64,000 nt of DNA from Lentisphaeria bacterium (GCA_024405215.1 JAKSPB010000006.1:22035-86034); one strand, 5' to 3'; positions 51,798 through 61,074 are shown, counted from the stretch's first letter. The notes: generated by a model not told the origin, from the sequence alone. Translations and numbers: made by a program.

Positions 51798-53810
51798 CTA
51801 TTTCTTGTTCTTTTGGCGGGCATTTTTCTCCCGCGGGGAAAAGGGAGGCTCTTCGGGGGAAGAGCCCTTTGCGAAAGCAGGCGCCAGCAGCAGTTCTCCC
51901 CGGACGGGATCCGCCACGTCCACCAGGAAACGGCGCTTTTGCGTAATGTAGAGCCGGTCGCCGTCTTTGTCGTTCCTCCAGAAGGCTTTCAGGTGGTCAA
52001 ATTTCCAATTTCTATTCAACTGCTCCTCGTTGACAAAGGCGAGAAGTCCGAAATCGGGCATATAGACCTGGCAGCCGGTCTTGGTGATCTTGCAGATTTC
52101 ACCAGTGACCTCCATGCCGCCCTTCTCCAGGCACTGCTCCATGATGAAGCGGATCTTCATACGGTCGCTGGCGGCGAACTCCGCCTGGTCGCAGTTGTAT
52201 TCCTTCGTGCAGCAAAGCATGGCGACTTCCACCGCCTTTTCCAGGCTGTAGGGCTTGCGGCGAAGGTCGTGGGAAAGCAGCTGCTGGTGGACAAAGAGGT
52301 CCGAATAGCGGCGGATGGGGCTGGTGAAATGGCAGTAGTTGTCCTTGCCAAGACCGAAATGCCCCATGTTGTCCACGCCGTAATCAGCCCGCGGCAGATG
52401 TCTCAGGAATGCCATGTAGAGGACGTCCTTGAGGGGAGATTCCGCAGCATGTTTCAGGAAACGAACGATGGTGCCGCGGGTGGTAAGCCCCTTGACGCGC
52501 TCGCCCATCATGACGGTGGCGATCTCCGCGAACTCCTGAAGTTTCTCCTGGTCGGGAGCCAGGTGGTTCCGGTAGAGTCCCGCCAGCTTCAGCTTCTGGA
52601 GTTCATGGGCGATGCACTCGTTGGCGGCCAGCATGAACTCCTCCACCAGCTGGTGGGAAGGATTGTCCTCTGTCTGCTGGACGCCCAGGATACGGGATGG
52701 CTTCTCGCTGCAGACCACGCGGATTTCCGGCATGGCCATGGGAAGGAATCGCTCCTGGGTCATGCGGCGATGGCGCAGAAGCCGGGAGATGTTCGCCAGC
52801 TTCTTCACCAGTTCCAGAACGCCCTCTTCGGCCTCGAAGGTCCCGCCGTCCAAAAGAGTCTGCACCTGCTCGTAGCAAAGGCGCTGGCGGACCTTGATGA
52901 CGGTGTGCTTGCGTTGGTAGGAGAGAATTTCCCCGGTATGCTCGTCAAAGCAGATGAAGACGGAATGGGCCAGCCGCTCCTGTCCAGCCTGAAGGCTGCA
53001 CTGCTTGTTGGCCAGCGCCTTCGGCAACATGGGCAGGGTGCGTCCCGGCAGATAGGACGTGAAGACCCGTTCGCGAGCGGCCTGATCGAAAGCCGCGCCT
53101 GGACGGATGTAGGCGGCCACATCAGCGATGTGCACACCCACGACGACCTGCCCCTTCTTCTTCGCCGGATGAACGGAGAGGGCGTCATCGTAGTCACGTG
53201 CGTCCACGGGGTCGATGGTGACGATGGTGTCTTTGGTGCAATCCAGTCGACGGACCTGGACGGGCTTGAGTTCTTCCGCAGCTGCTTCCTCCCCAGCGGT
53301 ATAAAGCGCAGGGATGTTGTATTCCGCGACGATGGCATCCAGATCGCCCGTGACATTGCCGCTGGCGCCGCAAGTGCCCAGCAGATTGGCACAGGGCAGT
53401 GCCTCCGGCGGGAAGTCCTCCTGAGGCACCGGCAGTTCGGCACGGGCCCAGTTTCCCTCGCGCGGCGGGACTTCGCTTCGCGCGACGCTCTCATCGGAAA
53501 GCTTCAGCAGGTCGGGCAGTTCATGCCGCAGCGGCCGAATGCCCCAATGGCCGTGGCGCATGGGCACCAGACAGCCAATGAAATTCTGGAATTTCCGCGC
53601 AAGAATCCGTTTGACGGCGGCAACCGGACGGGCGGGGTCGCTCTGGGGATCGATAACCACCAGGACGGTATCGCCAGTCACTGCGCCTGCCAGATAGCCT
53701 GGCGGAACGAAGAGGGAATCCCCTTCCGCAAGACGCACAAATCCAAATCCTTGAACATTGACGGAAAGTTCCCCCGTCGCCTCTTTGGCGTGTTGATTTT
53801 CTTTTGCCAT
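51798..53810 (-). CDS. rnr: ribonuclease R/RNB-family exoribonuclease
   Basis: 670 residues. A 3'-5' exoribonuclease for structured RNA. The RNB catalytic stretch 'TIVTIDPVDARDYDDALSVH' has the four acidic metal ligands; 'VGVHIADVAAYIRPGAAFD', 'LPGRTLPMLPKALANKQCSL' and 'HFTSPIRRYSDLFVHQQLLS' are conserved RNB motifs. An N-terminal cold-shock-like region and a C-terminal S1 domain ('TGEICKITKTGCQVYMPDFG') frame it, with a short Lys/Arg tail. It is somewhat shorter than E. coli RNase R. First gene of the rnr-TPR-dapF-nfo operon. Confidence 0.92.
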   Translation of the reverse strand: MAKENQHAKEATGELSVNVQGFGFVRLAEGDSLFVPPGYLAGAVTGDTVLVVIDPQSDPARPVAAVKRILARKFQNFIGCLVPMRHGHWGIRPLRHELPDLLKLSDESVARSEVPPREGNWARAELPVPQEDFPPEALPCANLLGTCGASGNVTGDLDAIVAEYNIPALYTAGEEAAAEELKPVQVRRLDCTKDTIVTIDPVDARDYDDALSVHPAKKKGQVVVGVHIADVAAYIRPGAAFDQAARERVFTSYLPGRTLPMLPKALANKQCSLQAGQERLAHSVFICFDEHTGEILSYQRKHTVIKVRQRLCYEQVQTLLDGGTFEAEEGVLELVKKLANISRLLRHRRMTQERFLPMAMPEIRVVCSEKPSRILGVQQTEDNPSHQLVEEFMLAANECIAHELQKLKLAGLYRNHLAPDQEKLQEFAEIATVMMGERVKGLTTRGTIVRFLKHAAESPLKDVLYMAFLRHLPRADYGVDNMGHFGLGKDNYCHFTSPIRRYSDLFVHQQLLSHDLRRKPYSLEKAVEVAMLCCTKEYNCDQAEFAASDRMKIRFIMEQCLEKGGMEVTGEICKITKTGCQVYMPDFGLLAFVNEEQLNRNWKFDHLKAFWRNDKDGDRLYITQKRRFLVDVADPVRGELLLAPAFAKGSSPEEPPFSPREKNARQKNKK

Positions 53811-53896
53811 AAGTGTTTGTCTAGTTTGTTTTGTTGAATAAAACTTCCCGTCTATCGGGATAGCAAGGATAATATAATGGTATTTAAGGGATTTAT

Positions 53897-53924
53897 GGCA
53901 ATAATGGCAATAATGGCAATAATG
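53897..53924. repeat. 9-bp tandem repeat (aatggcaat), about three units
   Basis: Short microsatellite upstream of rnr (gcaataatggcaataatgg). It is in the gap between rnr and the small coiled-coil gene; the reading frame across it is not a credible gene. Confidence 0.8.
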
Positions 53925-54013
53925 GTAGGGATGGTAGCTATAGAAGGAACTATTCTCGGTGCGCGGAGGCGTTGTCCCCCGCTTTCTCGAGACGAGGAGA
54001 CGTCGACTCCCGC

Positions 54014-54409
54014 TTATTTCCGCTTCAGCTTTTTCTTCAGCTTTCGGATTTCTTCGCGAGCCTGTTTCTTCTGTTTCCTATCCTCATCGGAGACGATGAA
54101 CTTGCGCTGCAACTCAGCCAGGTCATCCTGCGCCTCGTCCAATTCCTCCTGAATATCCCGCCGCTCCTTCTTCCCCTTGTCCTTCCTAGTCTTCCTCGCC
54201 TTGTTTTTCGCACAGTCCGCCTTGAGCTGACCGAATTGCTGCTGGTTAAGAAGTTCCGTGAAGACCTTGCCTCCCGTCGTCTGATAGGTCACCCGATAGA
54301 AGACGACATCATTCTCCTTGATCGTCTGCTGCACAAGAATTTCCAGAGCATTGCCGGCATAAAGCACGGTTCCCAACAGCACGATGCACAATCCCGTTCG
54401 TTTTTCCAT
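54014..54409 (-). CDS. small exported coiled-coil protein
   Basis: 131 residues with a very strong SD (aaggaggt). A short signal peptide ('MEKRTGLCIVLLGTVLYAG') is followed by a small beta-rich segment ('VVFYRVTYQTTGGKVFTELL') and a strongly charged helical C-terminal half ('ELDEAQDDLAELQRKFIVSD', ending in Lys/Arg-rich 'RKLKKKLKRK'), a likely coiled coil. The frame extends 23 codons upstream but the SD fixes the ATG at 54409. Function unknown. Confidence 0.72.
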   Translation of the reverse strand: MEKRTGLCIVLLGTVLYAGNALEILVQQTIKENDVVFYRVTYQTTGGKVFTELLNQQQFGQLKADCAKNKARKTRKDKGKKERRDIQEELDEAQDDLAELQRKFIVSDEDRKQKKQAREEIRKLKKKLKRK

Positions 54410-54598
54410 AGGACCTCCTTGATTGATAGATGCCATGAAACTAACATTTCCGTTCGTTTTCTGCTTGAAATATAGCATAATATATCATAATTGCAAATCA
54501 ACAAAGAAAATCTTAATAGAAATATGAATGACAATTTTCAATACAAATCCTTCCATTTCCGCTACGTCATCCATCGTCCCGCCCCATGCCTCTTTATT

Positions 54599-54720
54599 GG
54601 GAACTACATATTTAAGTTGCCGTTTATGGATTGACGACACGGACTTGTCTTGTGCCCGAGGCGCAAGCCTCGGGAATATGCCGAGTCTGAACACGCAAGA
54701 AACTTAAGGATGGAAATTCC
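54599..54720. repeat. ~115-bp interspersed repeat, copy D
   Basis: Same orientation as copy C. Ends catatttaagttgcc and gaaacttaaggatgg are imperfect inverted repeats; interior cacggacttgtcttgtgccc and a perfect hairpin cccgaggcgcaagcctcggg. It ends two bases before the nitronate monooxygenase stop codon and may supply its terminator. Confidence 0.78.
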
Positions 54721-54722
54721 TT

Positions 54723-55739
54723 TTATTCCAGCAGTTCTTTTGTGCGCCGGACTTCGCGGTCGCAGTCCCGGACCAGTTCCTGGACCAATTCATCCACGGT
54801 CAGTTCCTTTTCGACCAATCCGACGGATTGTCCCGCCATGACGGATCCCCGTTCCACATCTCCGTCCAGCGCGGCGCGCTGGAGTCCTCCCACCCAGAAA
54901 TGCTCCAGCTGCGCCTGGGCGCCCTTCCTGTCGACATGTCCCGCATCCAGCTGGCTAAGGAGATTCAACTGAAGTCGTTCGAAATCGCGGGTTCCCTCGT
55001 TACGGAGTGCGCGGACGGAGACCACGGGCAATCCGGGATCGAACTGTCCAGTGGGCTGCGCCTCTCGTGCGGCAGCGCGGAGCAACGCCTGTTTGAAGCG
55101 TGGATGGACCCTGCATTCCTTCGCCACGGCGAAGCGCGTCCCCAGCTGGACGCCGGCTGCTCCCAGCATCAGGAGATGCGCCATCAGTTTTCCGGTTCCG
55201 ATTCCGCCGGCCACGAATACCGGCACGTGGTCACAATGAAAAAGCACCTGCTGAAGCAGCACCGTCAGAGAGACTGGTCCGATATGCCCGCCCGCCTCCG
55301 TGCCTTCCAGGATCAGGGCATCCGCGCCGTAGGCCAGAAGTCGCTGCGCCAGGCTCTCGGTAGAGGCGAAGCAGAGGACCTTGGCGCCAGTCTCCTTGAT
55401 GGCGGCGATTTCCGTGTCACGGGGCAATCCGCCGGCGAAGATGACATAAGGCACGTGGACGTTCTTCAGCACCGACAAGTGGGCCTGATAGGCAGGGCCC
55501 AGAGTAATGACATTGACAGCGAACTGTCGCGCCGTGCGCCGGCGCGTCTCCGCAATGGCCTCCTCAAGTTCGGCAGGCGCCATGCTTCCCCCCGCCAGCG
55601 CGGCGAAGGCTCCGGCGTTGGACACGGCGGCAACCAACTCCGGCGTACTGACCCAAGTCATGGCACCGCACAAAATCGGATACTCCGACTTCAGGAATTC
55701 CGTTCCGCGCATGAAGAGTTTTTCCGTTGCCTGTTCCAT
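54723..55739 (-). CDS. nitronate monooxygenase / FabK-like FMN oxidoreductase
   Basis: 338-residue TIM-barrel flavoprotein. 'YPILCGAMTWVSTPELVAAV', 'QFAVNVITLGPAYQAH', 'ALILEGTEAGGHIGPVS' (with the catalytic-region His) and 'PVFVAGGIGTGKLMAHLLML' plus 'GVQLGTRFAV' (phosphate-binding glycines) are signatures of the 2-nitropropane dioxygenase/NMO group that also includes FabK enoyl-ACP reductases. It either oxidises nitronates or reduces enoyl substrates; sequence alone does not decide. It starts 15 bp after the Prc protease gene and is probably cotranscribed with it. Confidence 0.85.
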   Translation of the reverse strand: MEQATEKLFMRGTEFLKSEYPILCGAMTWVSTPELVAAVSNAGAFAALAGGSMAPAELEEAIAETRRRTARQFAVNVITLGPAYQAHLSVLKNVHVPYVIFAGGLPRDTEIAAIKETGAKVLCFASTESLAQRLLAYGADALILEGTEAGGHIGPVSLTVLLQQVLFHCDHVPVFVAGGIGTGKLMAHLLMLGAAGVQLGTRFAVAKECRVHPRFKQALLRAAAREAQPTGQFDPGLPVVSVRALRNEGTRDFERLQLNLLSQLDAGHVDRKGAQAQLEHFWVGGLQRAALDGDVERGSVMAGQSVGLVEKELTVDELVQELVRDCDREVRRTKELLE

Positions 55740-55754
55740 GAATTTCGTCCAGCG

Positions 55755-57962
55755 CTATTTCAAACTGAATGGCTTGGATTTTTCCCGGTCGTTGATTTCC
55801 AGCATCTTTCCCATGATGGCCAGCGAGGCGTCCAGAATGACATCCTGGCGAGGTCCGCCGTCCTCATAGAGCACCTCATCTGCGTCATGCAGACGTTCCT
55901 GCTCCTCCGAATTCCGTTTCGGCTGGTAATGCCGGATTTTCCGCGTCATCTGCAACTCCTTGTCCCGGAACTCGCGTCGCGCCTGGATTTCCAAGGGAAT
56001 CCGGCGTTCGTCGCGCATTTTCAGATATTCCTCCACCACCTGGGAATACTGCTGGAAGGCAGGATTGGCCGCGGCGTATTCCTCGTATGCGGCCTTCAGT
56101 TCCGGCAGGTATTTCGCCAGTTCCGTCTGCATCGTGTAGGGCGCCGGCTTGATTTCATCCCACGGCAACGCGTGGGGGAGATCGGCCTCGGAGGAACGGG
56201 AAGCCATCATGAAGGAGGGGAAGCAGATATCGGGCGTAACGCCCTTGAGCTGCGTAGAACCGCCGGTGATCCGGTAGAACTTCTGAATGGTGATCTTGAT
56301 GGAGCCGGAATCCGTCTTGTCGCCAAAGAGCGCCATCCCACGCCGCATCAGGGGATTCTGGCCCGCGTCCAGCACCGTCTGGACAGAGCCCTTTCCATGG
56401 GTCCCCGGATCGCCGACAATCACGGCACGCCCGCAGTCCTGAAGGCAGGCGGCCAGGATTTCCGTAGCGGAAGCCGCGCCCCGGTCCACCATCACCATCA
56501 AAGGCCCGTCATAGACCAGGCCGTTCCTGGAAGCAGCCAGGACATTCACCGCCCCACTGCTGTCCTGTGTCTGCACCACCGAAATGGGAATGGGCGCGAA
56601 AGTCGTCTTCAGGAAGGCGCTGGAGAGCTGGACCGTCTCGTCCAGGGAGCCGCCGCCATTGGCGCGCATATCCAGAATCAATCCATCCACTGCGCCCTCC
56701 TTCCGAGCCTCCTCCAGCAGATGCAGCACATCGACAGTCGTGCTCTTGGCCGTCTGGTCCTTCTTCTCATAGCCCTCGAAATCCCGGTAGAAACTAGGCA
56801 GATAGATGCAGAGGACGCGCTTGCCGTCCACCTGATAGACCTTGCTCTGCGCCTCGGCGTCCTTCAGCTTGATTTCGTCGCGCACCAATTCCAGCGTATA
56901 GGAAGTGGAGACGCCCTCCGGCATGATTGTAAGATAGACGCTGGTGCCCTTCTGCCCGCGGATCTTCTCGACCACCTTGTCAAGCGGCATGTCCACCACA
57001 TCGACGGGCTCCTGATCGGGAGCCTGCGCCACAGCGACGATGCGGTCTCCGGGCCTGAGCCGTCCATCCCGCGCGGCAGGTCCGCCGGGGACCAGGCTCA
57101 CCACCACGGTATAGGCATCCCGAGTGCTCAGCGTCGCGCCGATTCCCTGCAGGGAAAGGGACATGGCGATATTGAAGTTCTCCTTGTCCCGCGGCACGAA
57201 ATAACAGGTATGGGGATCCAGGATGACCGCCAGGGAATTGATGAAATACCCCATCACCTCCATGGGTTCCGCCTGGAGGCGATTCTGGAAGACCGTGACA
57301 ATGGCCTTCTGGCTGCGCAGACGAATCGGCGGCGGCGTATAGACCGCGCGCCGGGTGCCGTCCGCCTCGGTTTCGGCGACCTTCACGTTCTTCATGTCCT
57401 CCTGGGTGAGCTGGTCCGCCAGCAGCGTATTCTTGACGCGCAGGCGCCAGAGCTTCTCCCGTTCCGCATTGTTCGAGGGCCAGTCATGATCTTCCGGATA
57501 GTCGTAGAGTTCCAGATACTCCTCTTCGGAAAAATCGCAGGGCTTGTCGTAGGCATTGAAAGAATAGACCGCCCACTCCCGCATTCTCTGCAGGCATCGC
57601 CGATAGACGACGAAGGCGAAATCCAGATTGGGAACGCCCTTGGTGCAGAGCATCTGCTCATATCCCCGGAAATCTTCCAGATCGCTTTGCAGGAAATAGA
57701 TCTTGGATGGATCAAGCATCTGGAAATAGTTGGTATACCACGCGGACAAGAGCTCCGGCGTAATTTTCGGATGCGCGTAGTGGTAGCGCTCGAAAGCCCA
57801 GACCACACCGCGGGAAATCAAGGAGAGCCGAGGCGTGGGCGCCAGCAGCGGAATTTCCGCCTGCACCACATTTTCCGTCAGCTGTTCCCGCAAAGAGGCG
57901 GAGTCCAGCTCCGCAGACAGCAGGCAAAACGGCAGTAAAAAGAGAAAGAGCAACTTTTTCAT
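55755..57962 (-). CDS. C-terminal processing (tail-specific) protease Prc
   Basis: 735 residues with a signal peptide ('MKKLLFLFLLPFCLLSA'); the frame extends 29 codons further but those would precede the signal. An N-terminal TSP domain ('WYTNYFQMLDPSKIYFLQSD') is followed by a PDZ domain ('VVVSLVPGGPAARDGRLRPG', about residues 260-330) and an S41 protease domain with 'GLILDMRANGGGSLDETVQL', Ser nucleophile in 'VDRGAASATEILAACLQDCG' and the general-base Lys in 'PGTHGKGSVQTVLD'. Prc trims periplasmic proteins and peptidoglycan hydrolases. It follows the DciA-like gene by 56 bp. Confidence 0.9.
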   Translation of the reverse strand: MKKLLFLFLLPFCLLSAELDSASLREQLTENVVQAEIPLLAPTPRLSLISRGVVWAFERYHYAHPKITPELLSAWYTNYFQMLDPSKIYFLQSDLEDFRGYEQMLCTKGVPNLDFAFVVYRRCLQRMREWAVYSFNAYDKPCDFSEEEYLELYDYPEDHDWPSNNAEREKLWRLRVKNTLLADQLTQEDMKNVKVAETEADGTRRAVYTPPPIRLRSQKAIVTVFQNRLQAEPMEVMGYFINSLAVILDPHTCYFVPRDKENFNIAMSLSLQGIGATLSTRDAYTVVVSLVPGGPAARDGRLRPGDRIVAVAQAPDQEPVDVVDMPLDKVVEKIRGQKGTSVYLTIMPEGVSTSYTLELVRDEIKLKDAEAQSKVYQVDGKRVLCIYLPSFYRDFEGYEKKDQTAKSTTVDVLHLLEEARKEGAVDGLILDMRANGGGSLDETVQLSSAFLKTTFAPIPISVVQTQDSSGAVNVLAASRNGLVYDGPLMVMVDRGAASATEILAACLQDCGRAVIVGDPGTHGKGSVQTVLDAGQNPLMRRGMALFGDKTDSGSIKITIQKFYRITGGSTQLKGVTPDICFPSFMMASRSSEADLPHALPWDEIKPAPYTMQTELAKYLPELKAAYEEYAAANPAFQQYSQVVEEYLKMRDERRIPLEIQARREFRDKELQMTRKIRHYQPKRNSEEQERLHDADEVLYEDGGPRQDVILDASLAIMGKMLEINDREKSKPFSLK

Positions 57963-58018
57963 CGTATGGTTTTCAAAGGAGCGCGGCATCAGTCGGATCA
58001 CTTCTTCCCTGACCGCGC

Positions 58019-58456
58019 TTATCGTCTTCCGGGCGAAACGACCTTGCAATCCTCAATGCGCCCATGGGTACATTCTGAAAGCCTCTGTAAGACCGGCCCC
58101 CTGACCTGCGGGTTCCGAAAAACAAAGAGGTAAGTCTGGTTCACCGCCTCCATCACCAAGCATTTCCCCCGGATTTCCAGAGGGTAAAGCTGTCGGGACG
58201 TCTCCCTGCCCAGCACTTCTTCCCAATGGGAGCGGAGCTGTTCCAAGACCACTACGTCGTCCTGATGAATCCGGGCCAGGAATCTGTCAATGCATTCGCC
58301 GACGGGCTTCATCCGCTTATGAAAGACGCCCAAGACATCAGAGGCACGTTCCTCGCCGACCCATTGCGCCACCAGAGCGTCCTGCTGACGTTCATCGGAG
58401 TTCGCGAAGTGGCGTTTTGAGGCAAGAAGGTTATCTTGTGCTTCTTTTTCAGGCAT
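58019..58456 (-). CDS. DUF721/DciA-like protein
   Basis: 145 residues. The C-terminal two thirds match DUF721: 'VVVLEQLRSHWEEVLGRETS', 'YPLEIRGKCLVMEAVNQTYL' and 'QRLSECTHGRIEDCKVV'. DciA proteins of this family load the replicative helicase DnaB in bacteria without DnaC. The N-terminal third is variable. No SD is seen. It is divergent from yggS (90 bp between starts) and probably begins the transcript through prc and the NMO gene. Confidence 0.78.
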   Translation of the reverse strand: MPEKEAQDNLLASKRHFANSDERQQDALVAQWVGEERASDVLGVFHKRMKPVGECIDRFLARIHQDDVVVLEQLRSHWEEVLGRETSRQLYPLEIRGKCLVMEAVNQTYLFVFRNPQVRGPVLQRLSECTHGRIEDCKVVSPGRR

Positions 58457-58545
58457 AATGCAGGAAACTTTCCCGTTGCGGATTTATCTTATTGGTTTGT
58501 CAATAGAATAAGATAGTCCCTTTCTCTGATTTTCCTTGGATTTTC

Positions 58546-59241
58546 ATGACTCAGCTTCTTGAGAATTTTCATTTTGTCCAGCAAAGCGTGGCGCAAGCCG
58601 CCTTGGACGCCGGCCGCGATCCTGCCACCGTCCGCCTTCTGGCAGTCTCCAAGACCTTCCCGGCGGAAGATGTGCAGGAGGTCTTCCTGGCAGGTCAGAA
58701 GTGCTTTGGCGAGAACCGTGTGCAGGAACTGACCGAGAAAGGCAAGGTTCTTTCCCGGGAAATCGAGTGGCACCTGATCGGCCATTTGCAGCAGAACAAG
58801 GTCAGGGCGGCGCTGGAGTTCGCCAGCTGGATCCACGCGGTGGACACGCCGGAGCTCCTGCACCGCATCGAAGCCATTTCCGCCGAACTCTCCGTCCACC
58901 CGAAACTTCTTCTGGAAGTCAACATCTCCGGCGAGGAAAGCAAATTCGGCCTGACGCCAGACGCGGCGCTGGAACTGGCCAAGTCCCTTCCCGCCGATGC
59001 CCCCGCACCGCTGACGGGCCTGATGACCATGGCGCCCTTAGAGGCTCCGGAAGAACAGCTCCACCGGATTTTCGGCGGCCTCCGGCAACTCCGGGACCGC
59101 ATCCAGGAGATCCGCGGCACTGCGCTGCCGGAACTCTCCATGGGCATGAGCGGCGACTACCGCGTGGCCATTCAGGAAGGCGCCACCATCGTCCGCATCG
59201 GAACGGCCATCTTCGGACATCGCGACTATGCCCATGCCTGA
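58546..59241 (+). CDS. YggS-family pyridoxal-phosphate homeostasis protein
   Basis: 231 residues, single-domain PLP-binding barrel. PLP Lys in 'VRLLAVSKTFPAEDVQEVF', then 'CFGENRVQELTEKGK', 'IEWHLIGHLQQNKVRAAL', 'LLEVNISGEESKFGL', 'LTGLMTMAPLEA' and the phosphate-binding C-terminus 'LSMGMSGDYRVAIQEGATIV'. The family keeps free PLP levels in balance and has no known enzyme activity. The start is the first ATG after an AT-rich leader. The gene overlaps lgt by 14 bp. Confidence 0.93.
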   Translation: MTQLLENFHFVQQSVAQAALDAGRDPATVRLLAVSKTFPAEDVQEVFLAGQKCFGENRVQELTEKGKVLSREIEWHLIGHLQQNKVRAALEFASWIHAVDTPELLHRIEAISAELSVHPKLLLEVNISGEESKFGLTPDAALELAKSLPADAPAPLTGLMTMAPLEAPEEQLHRIFGGLRQLRDRIQEIRGTALPELSMGMSGDYRVAIQEGATIVRIGTAIFGHRDYAHA

Positions 59242-60058
59242 TCCCGTCATCCTGTCCATCGGCGCTTTTCAACTGCGCTGGTATGGGCTCTTCGCCGCAC
59301 TGGCGTTGCTGGGGACATACGCAATTTTGTCCCTCCGCGTCAAGAAGAGCCCGTTGAAATCCGACGACCTCTCCACCATCCTGACCTTCTGCGTGATCTT
59401 CGGCCTCATCGGCGCCCGCCTGGAATACGTGCGGCGCTTCTGGAGCGAGTCCTTTGCCGACGACCCCATGGGCGTCTGGCGCGTCTGGGAGGGCGGGCTG
59501 GTCTTCCAAGGAGGATTCATCCTGGCGGCCATCGCCGTTTGGCTGCTCTGCCTCTACAAGAAGTGGCCCGTGGGCGGCGTGGCGGACTTGATGGCGCCAG
59601 CACTGCCCGTAGGGCACGCCATTGCGCGGCTGGGATGCCTCTTCAACGGCTGCTGCTTCGGAATCCCCTGGAAACACTTCGGCGGCATCCAATACCCGGC
59701 GTCAGGGAACGACGTCCTCCACACGCAGTTCCTGCTGGGACAACTCCCGGAAGGAACGATCACGCCTCTGCCCGTGCTGCCGATCCAGGCCCTGGAATCC
59801 CTCTGGTGCCTCCTCATCGCAGGCGCCATCCTCCTCTGCGAACGGATGGGACTCCTGAAAAAGAGGCTTTTCTTCCTCTACCTCATCGGATACTCCATCG
59901 GACGGTTCTTCCTGGAGTTCCTGCGCGGCGACTACCACCAGAACGGCGGACTGACTCCCGCGCAATGGACTACGGCGTCGCTCATCCTCCCGGTCACCAT
60001 TGCCATCCTCCTCTGGACCTCCTTCCGCAGACCTTCCCATGACTCCTGTAAGAATTGA
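59228..60058 (+). CDS. lgt: prolipoprotein diacylglyceryl transferase
   Basis: 276 residues, about seven transmembrane helices. Lgt attaches diacylglycerol from phosphatidylglycerol to the lipobox Cys of prolipoproteins. 'LRWYGLFAALALLGTYAIL' (conserved Tyr), 'GHAIARLGCLFNGCCFGIP' (signature with essential Arg) and 'IGRFFLEFLRGD' (Arg/Glu of the active site) are present. Where E. coli has His103 in FHGG, this protein has 'LVFQGG'; other phyla also vary there. It overlaps yggS by 14 bp and rluD by 20 bp. A second ATG lies two codons in (59234). Confidence 0.93.
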   Translation: MPMPDPVILSIGAFQLRWYGLFAALALLGTYAILSLRVKKSPLKSDDLSTILTFCVIFGLIGARLEYVRRFWSESFADDPMGVWRVWEGGLVFQGGFILAAIAVWLLCLYKKWPVGGVADLMAPALPVGHAIARLGCLFNGCCFGIPWKHFGGIQYPASGNDVLHTQFLLGQLPEGTITPLPVLPIQALESLWCLLIAGAILLCERMGLLKKRLFFLYLIGYSIGRFFLEFLRGDYHQNGGLTPAQWTTASLILPVTIAILLWTSFRRPSHDSCKN

Positions 60059-60989
60059 CATCGACGAAACGCTAGTCGGCACCCGGCTGGACATGCTCCT
60101 GGTCGCACGGCATCCAGAACGCTCCCGCACAAGCATCCAGAAGGCCATCGACGGCGGCTGCGCCACCATCAACGGCGAACGCGGCAAATCCGGCATCAGG
60201 CTGGAACTGGGCGACTGCGTGGAATATGCGCTGCCTGACGAAGAGGCAAAGGCACCGCTTCAGGCCGAGGAGATTCCGCTGGACATCCTCTACGAGGACG
60301 ACGCGATCCTGGTCATCAACAAGCCCGCCGGCCTTGTCGTCCATCCCGCAGCCGGCAACGAAAGCGGCACGCTGGTCTCCGGCCTGCTCTTCCGGGAACC
60401 CGAAGCCTTCGCCGAAGTCGGAGATGACGCGGACCGCCCGGGGATCGTCCACCGCCTGGACAAGGACACCTCCGGCGTGCTCGTCATCGCACGGACGCCG
60501 CAGGCCCATGCTGCCCTCAAGCGGAGTTTTCAAGAACGGCAGGTGGACAAGATCTACCTGGCCATGGCCAGCCGGCATTTCAAGGACCCCTTCGGCGTCG
60601 TCGAGGAACCCGTCGGACGGGATCCGCGCCACCGTCAGAAGATGTCCGTCCTGCCGGACGGCGGACGCGAGGCGCTGACCAAATACCGCGTCATCGCGGA
60701 ACGCGACGGCGCCAGCCTGCTGCAAGTGCGTCTCTATACGGGGCGCACCCACCAAATCCGTGTTCACCTCTCCCACATCGGTCATCCCATCCTGGGGGAC
60801 GGCCTCTACGGCGGTCCTCGAAAACTGCCCCCGTTCTCCTGCGAACGGCAGATGCTGCACGCATGGAAGATCGCCATCCCGCATCCCGTCACAGGGGAGC
60901 GAACCGTCTTCACCGCTCCCGCGCCGACGGATTTCCAGAAAAACCTGGACCTCTTCGCGGAGGTCACCGATCTGACTGGACTGGTCTAA
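60039..60989 (+). CDS. RluD-type 23S rRNA pseudouridine synthase
   Basis: 316 residues. An N-terminal S4 RNA-binding domain ('RLDMLLVARHPERSRTSIQK') and an RluA-family catalytic domain: 'AILVINKPAGLVVHPAAGNE', catalytic Asp in 'GIVHRLDKDTSGVLVIARTP', 'KIYLAMASRHF' and 'VRLYTGRTHQIRVHLSHIGH'. RluD-type enzymes modify helix 69 of 23S rRNA. The ATG at 60039, inside lgt, matches the family start; an in-frame ATG 13 codons earlier is less likely. It ends the yggS-lgt-rluD unit. Exact target site (RluC or RluD class) is not certain. Confidence 0.9.
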   Translation: MTPVRIDIDETLVGTRLDMLLVARHPERSRTSIQKAIDGGCATINGERGKSGIRLELGDCVEYALPDEEAKAPLQAEEIPLDILYEDDAILVINKPAGLVVHPAAGNESGTLVSGLLFREPEAFAEVGDDADRPGIVHRLDKDTSGVLVIARTPQAHAALKRSFQERQVDKIYLAMASRHFKDPFGVVEEPVGRDPRHRQKMSVLPDGGREALTKYRVIAERDGASLLQVRLYTGRTHQIRVHLSHIGHPILGDGLYGGPRKLPPFSCERQMLHAWKIAIPHPVTGERTVFTAPAPTDFQKNLDLFAEVTDLTGLV

Positions 60990-61074
60990 CCACACAATAA
61001 AACCTGCGACTTCCCGTTTTTTCTTGCAAACTCAACGGTACAAAAGAACGCAGGTTCGCCAACAAAAACCTTCT

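Noticed and set aside
51717..53837. 706-codon plus-strand open frame opposite rnr
   Set aside because: rnr has all RNB motifs; the opposite frame is compositional noise.
53877..54152. Plus-strand frame beginning with repeated Met-Ala-Ile
   Set aside because: It is made by the aatggcaat microsatellite and runs antisense into the small coiled-coil gene.
54828..57938. 1036-codon open frame on the plus strand opposite the NMO and Prc genes
   Set aside because: Same effect. Low-complexity His/Arg/Gln-rich translation without motifs; the minus-strand products have complete catalytic signatures.
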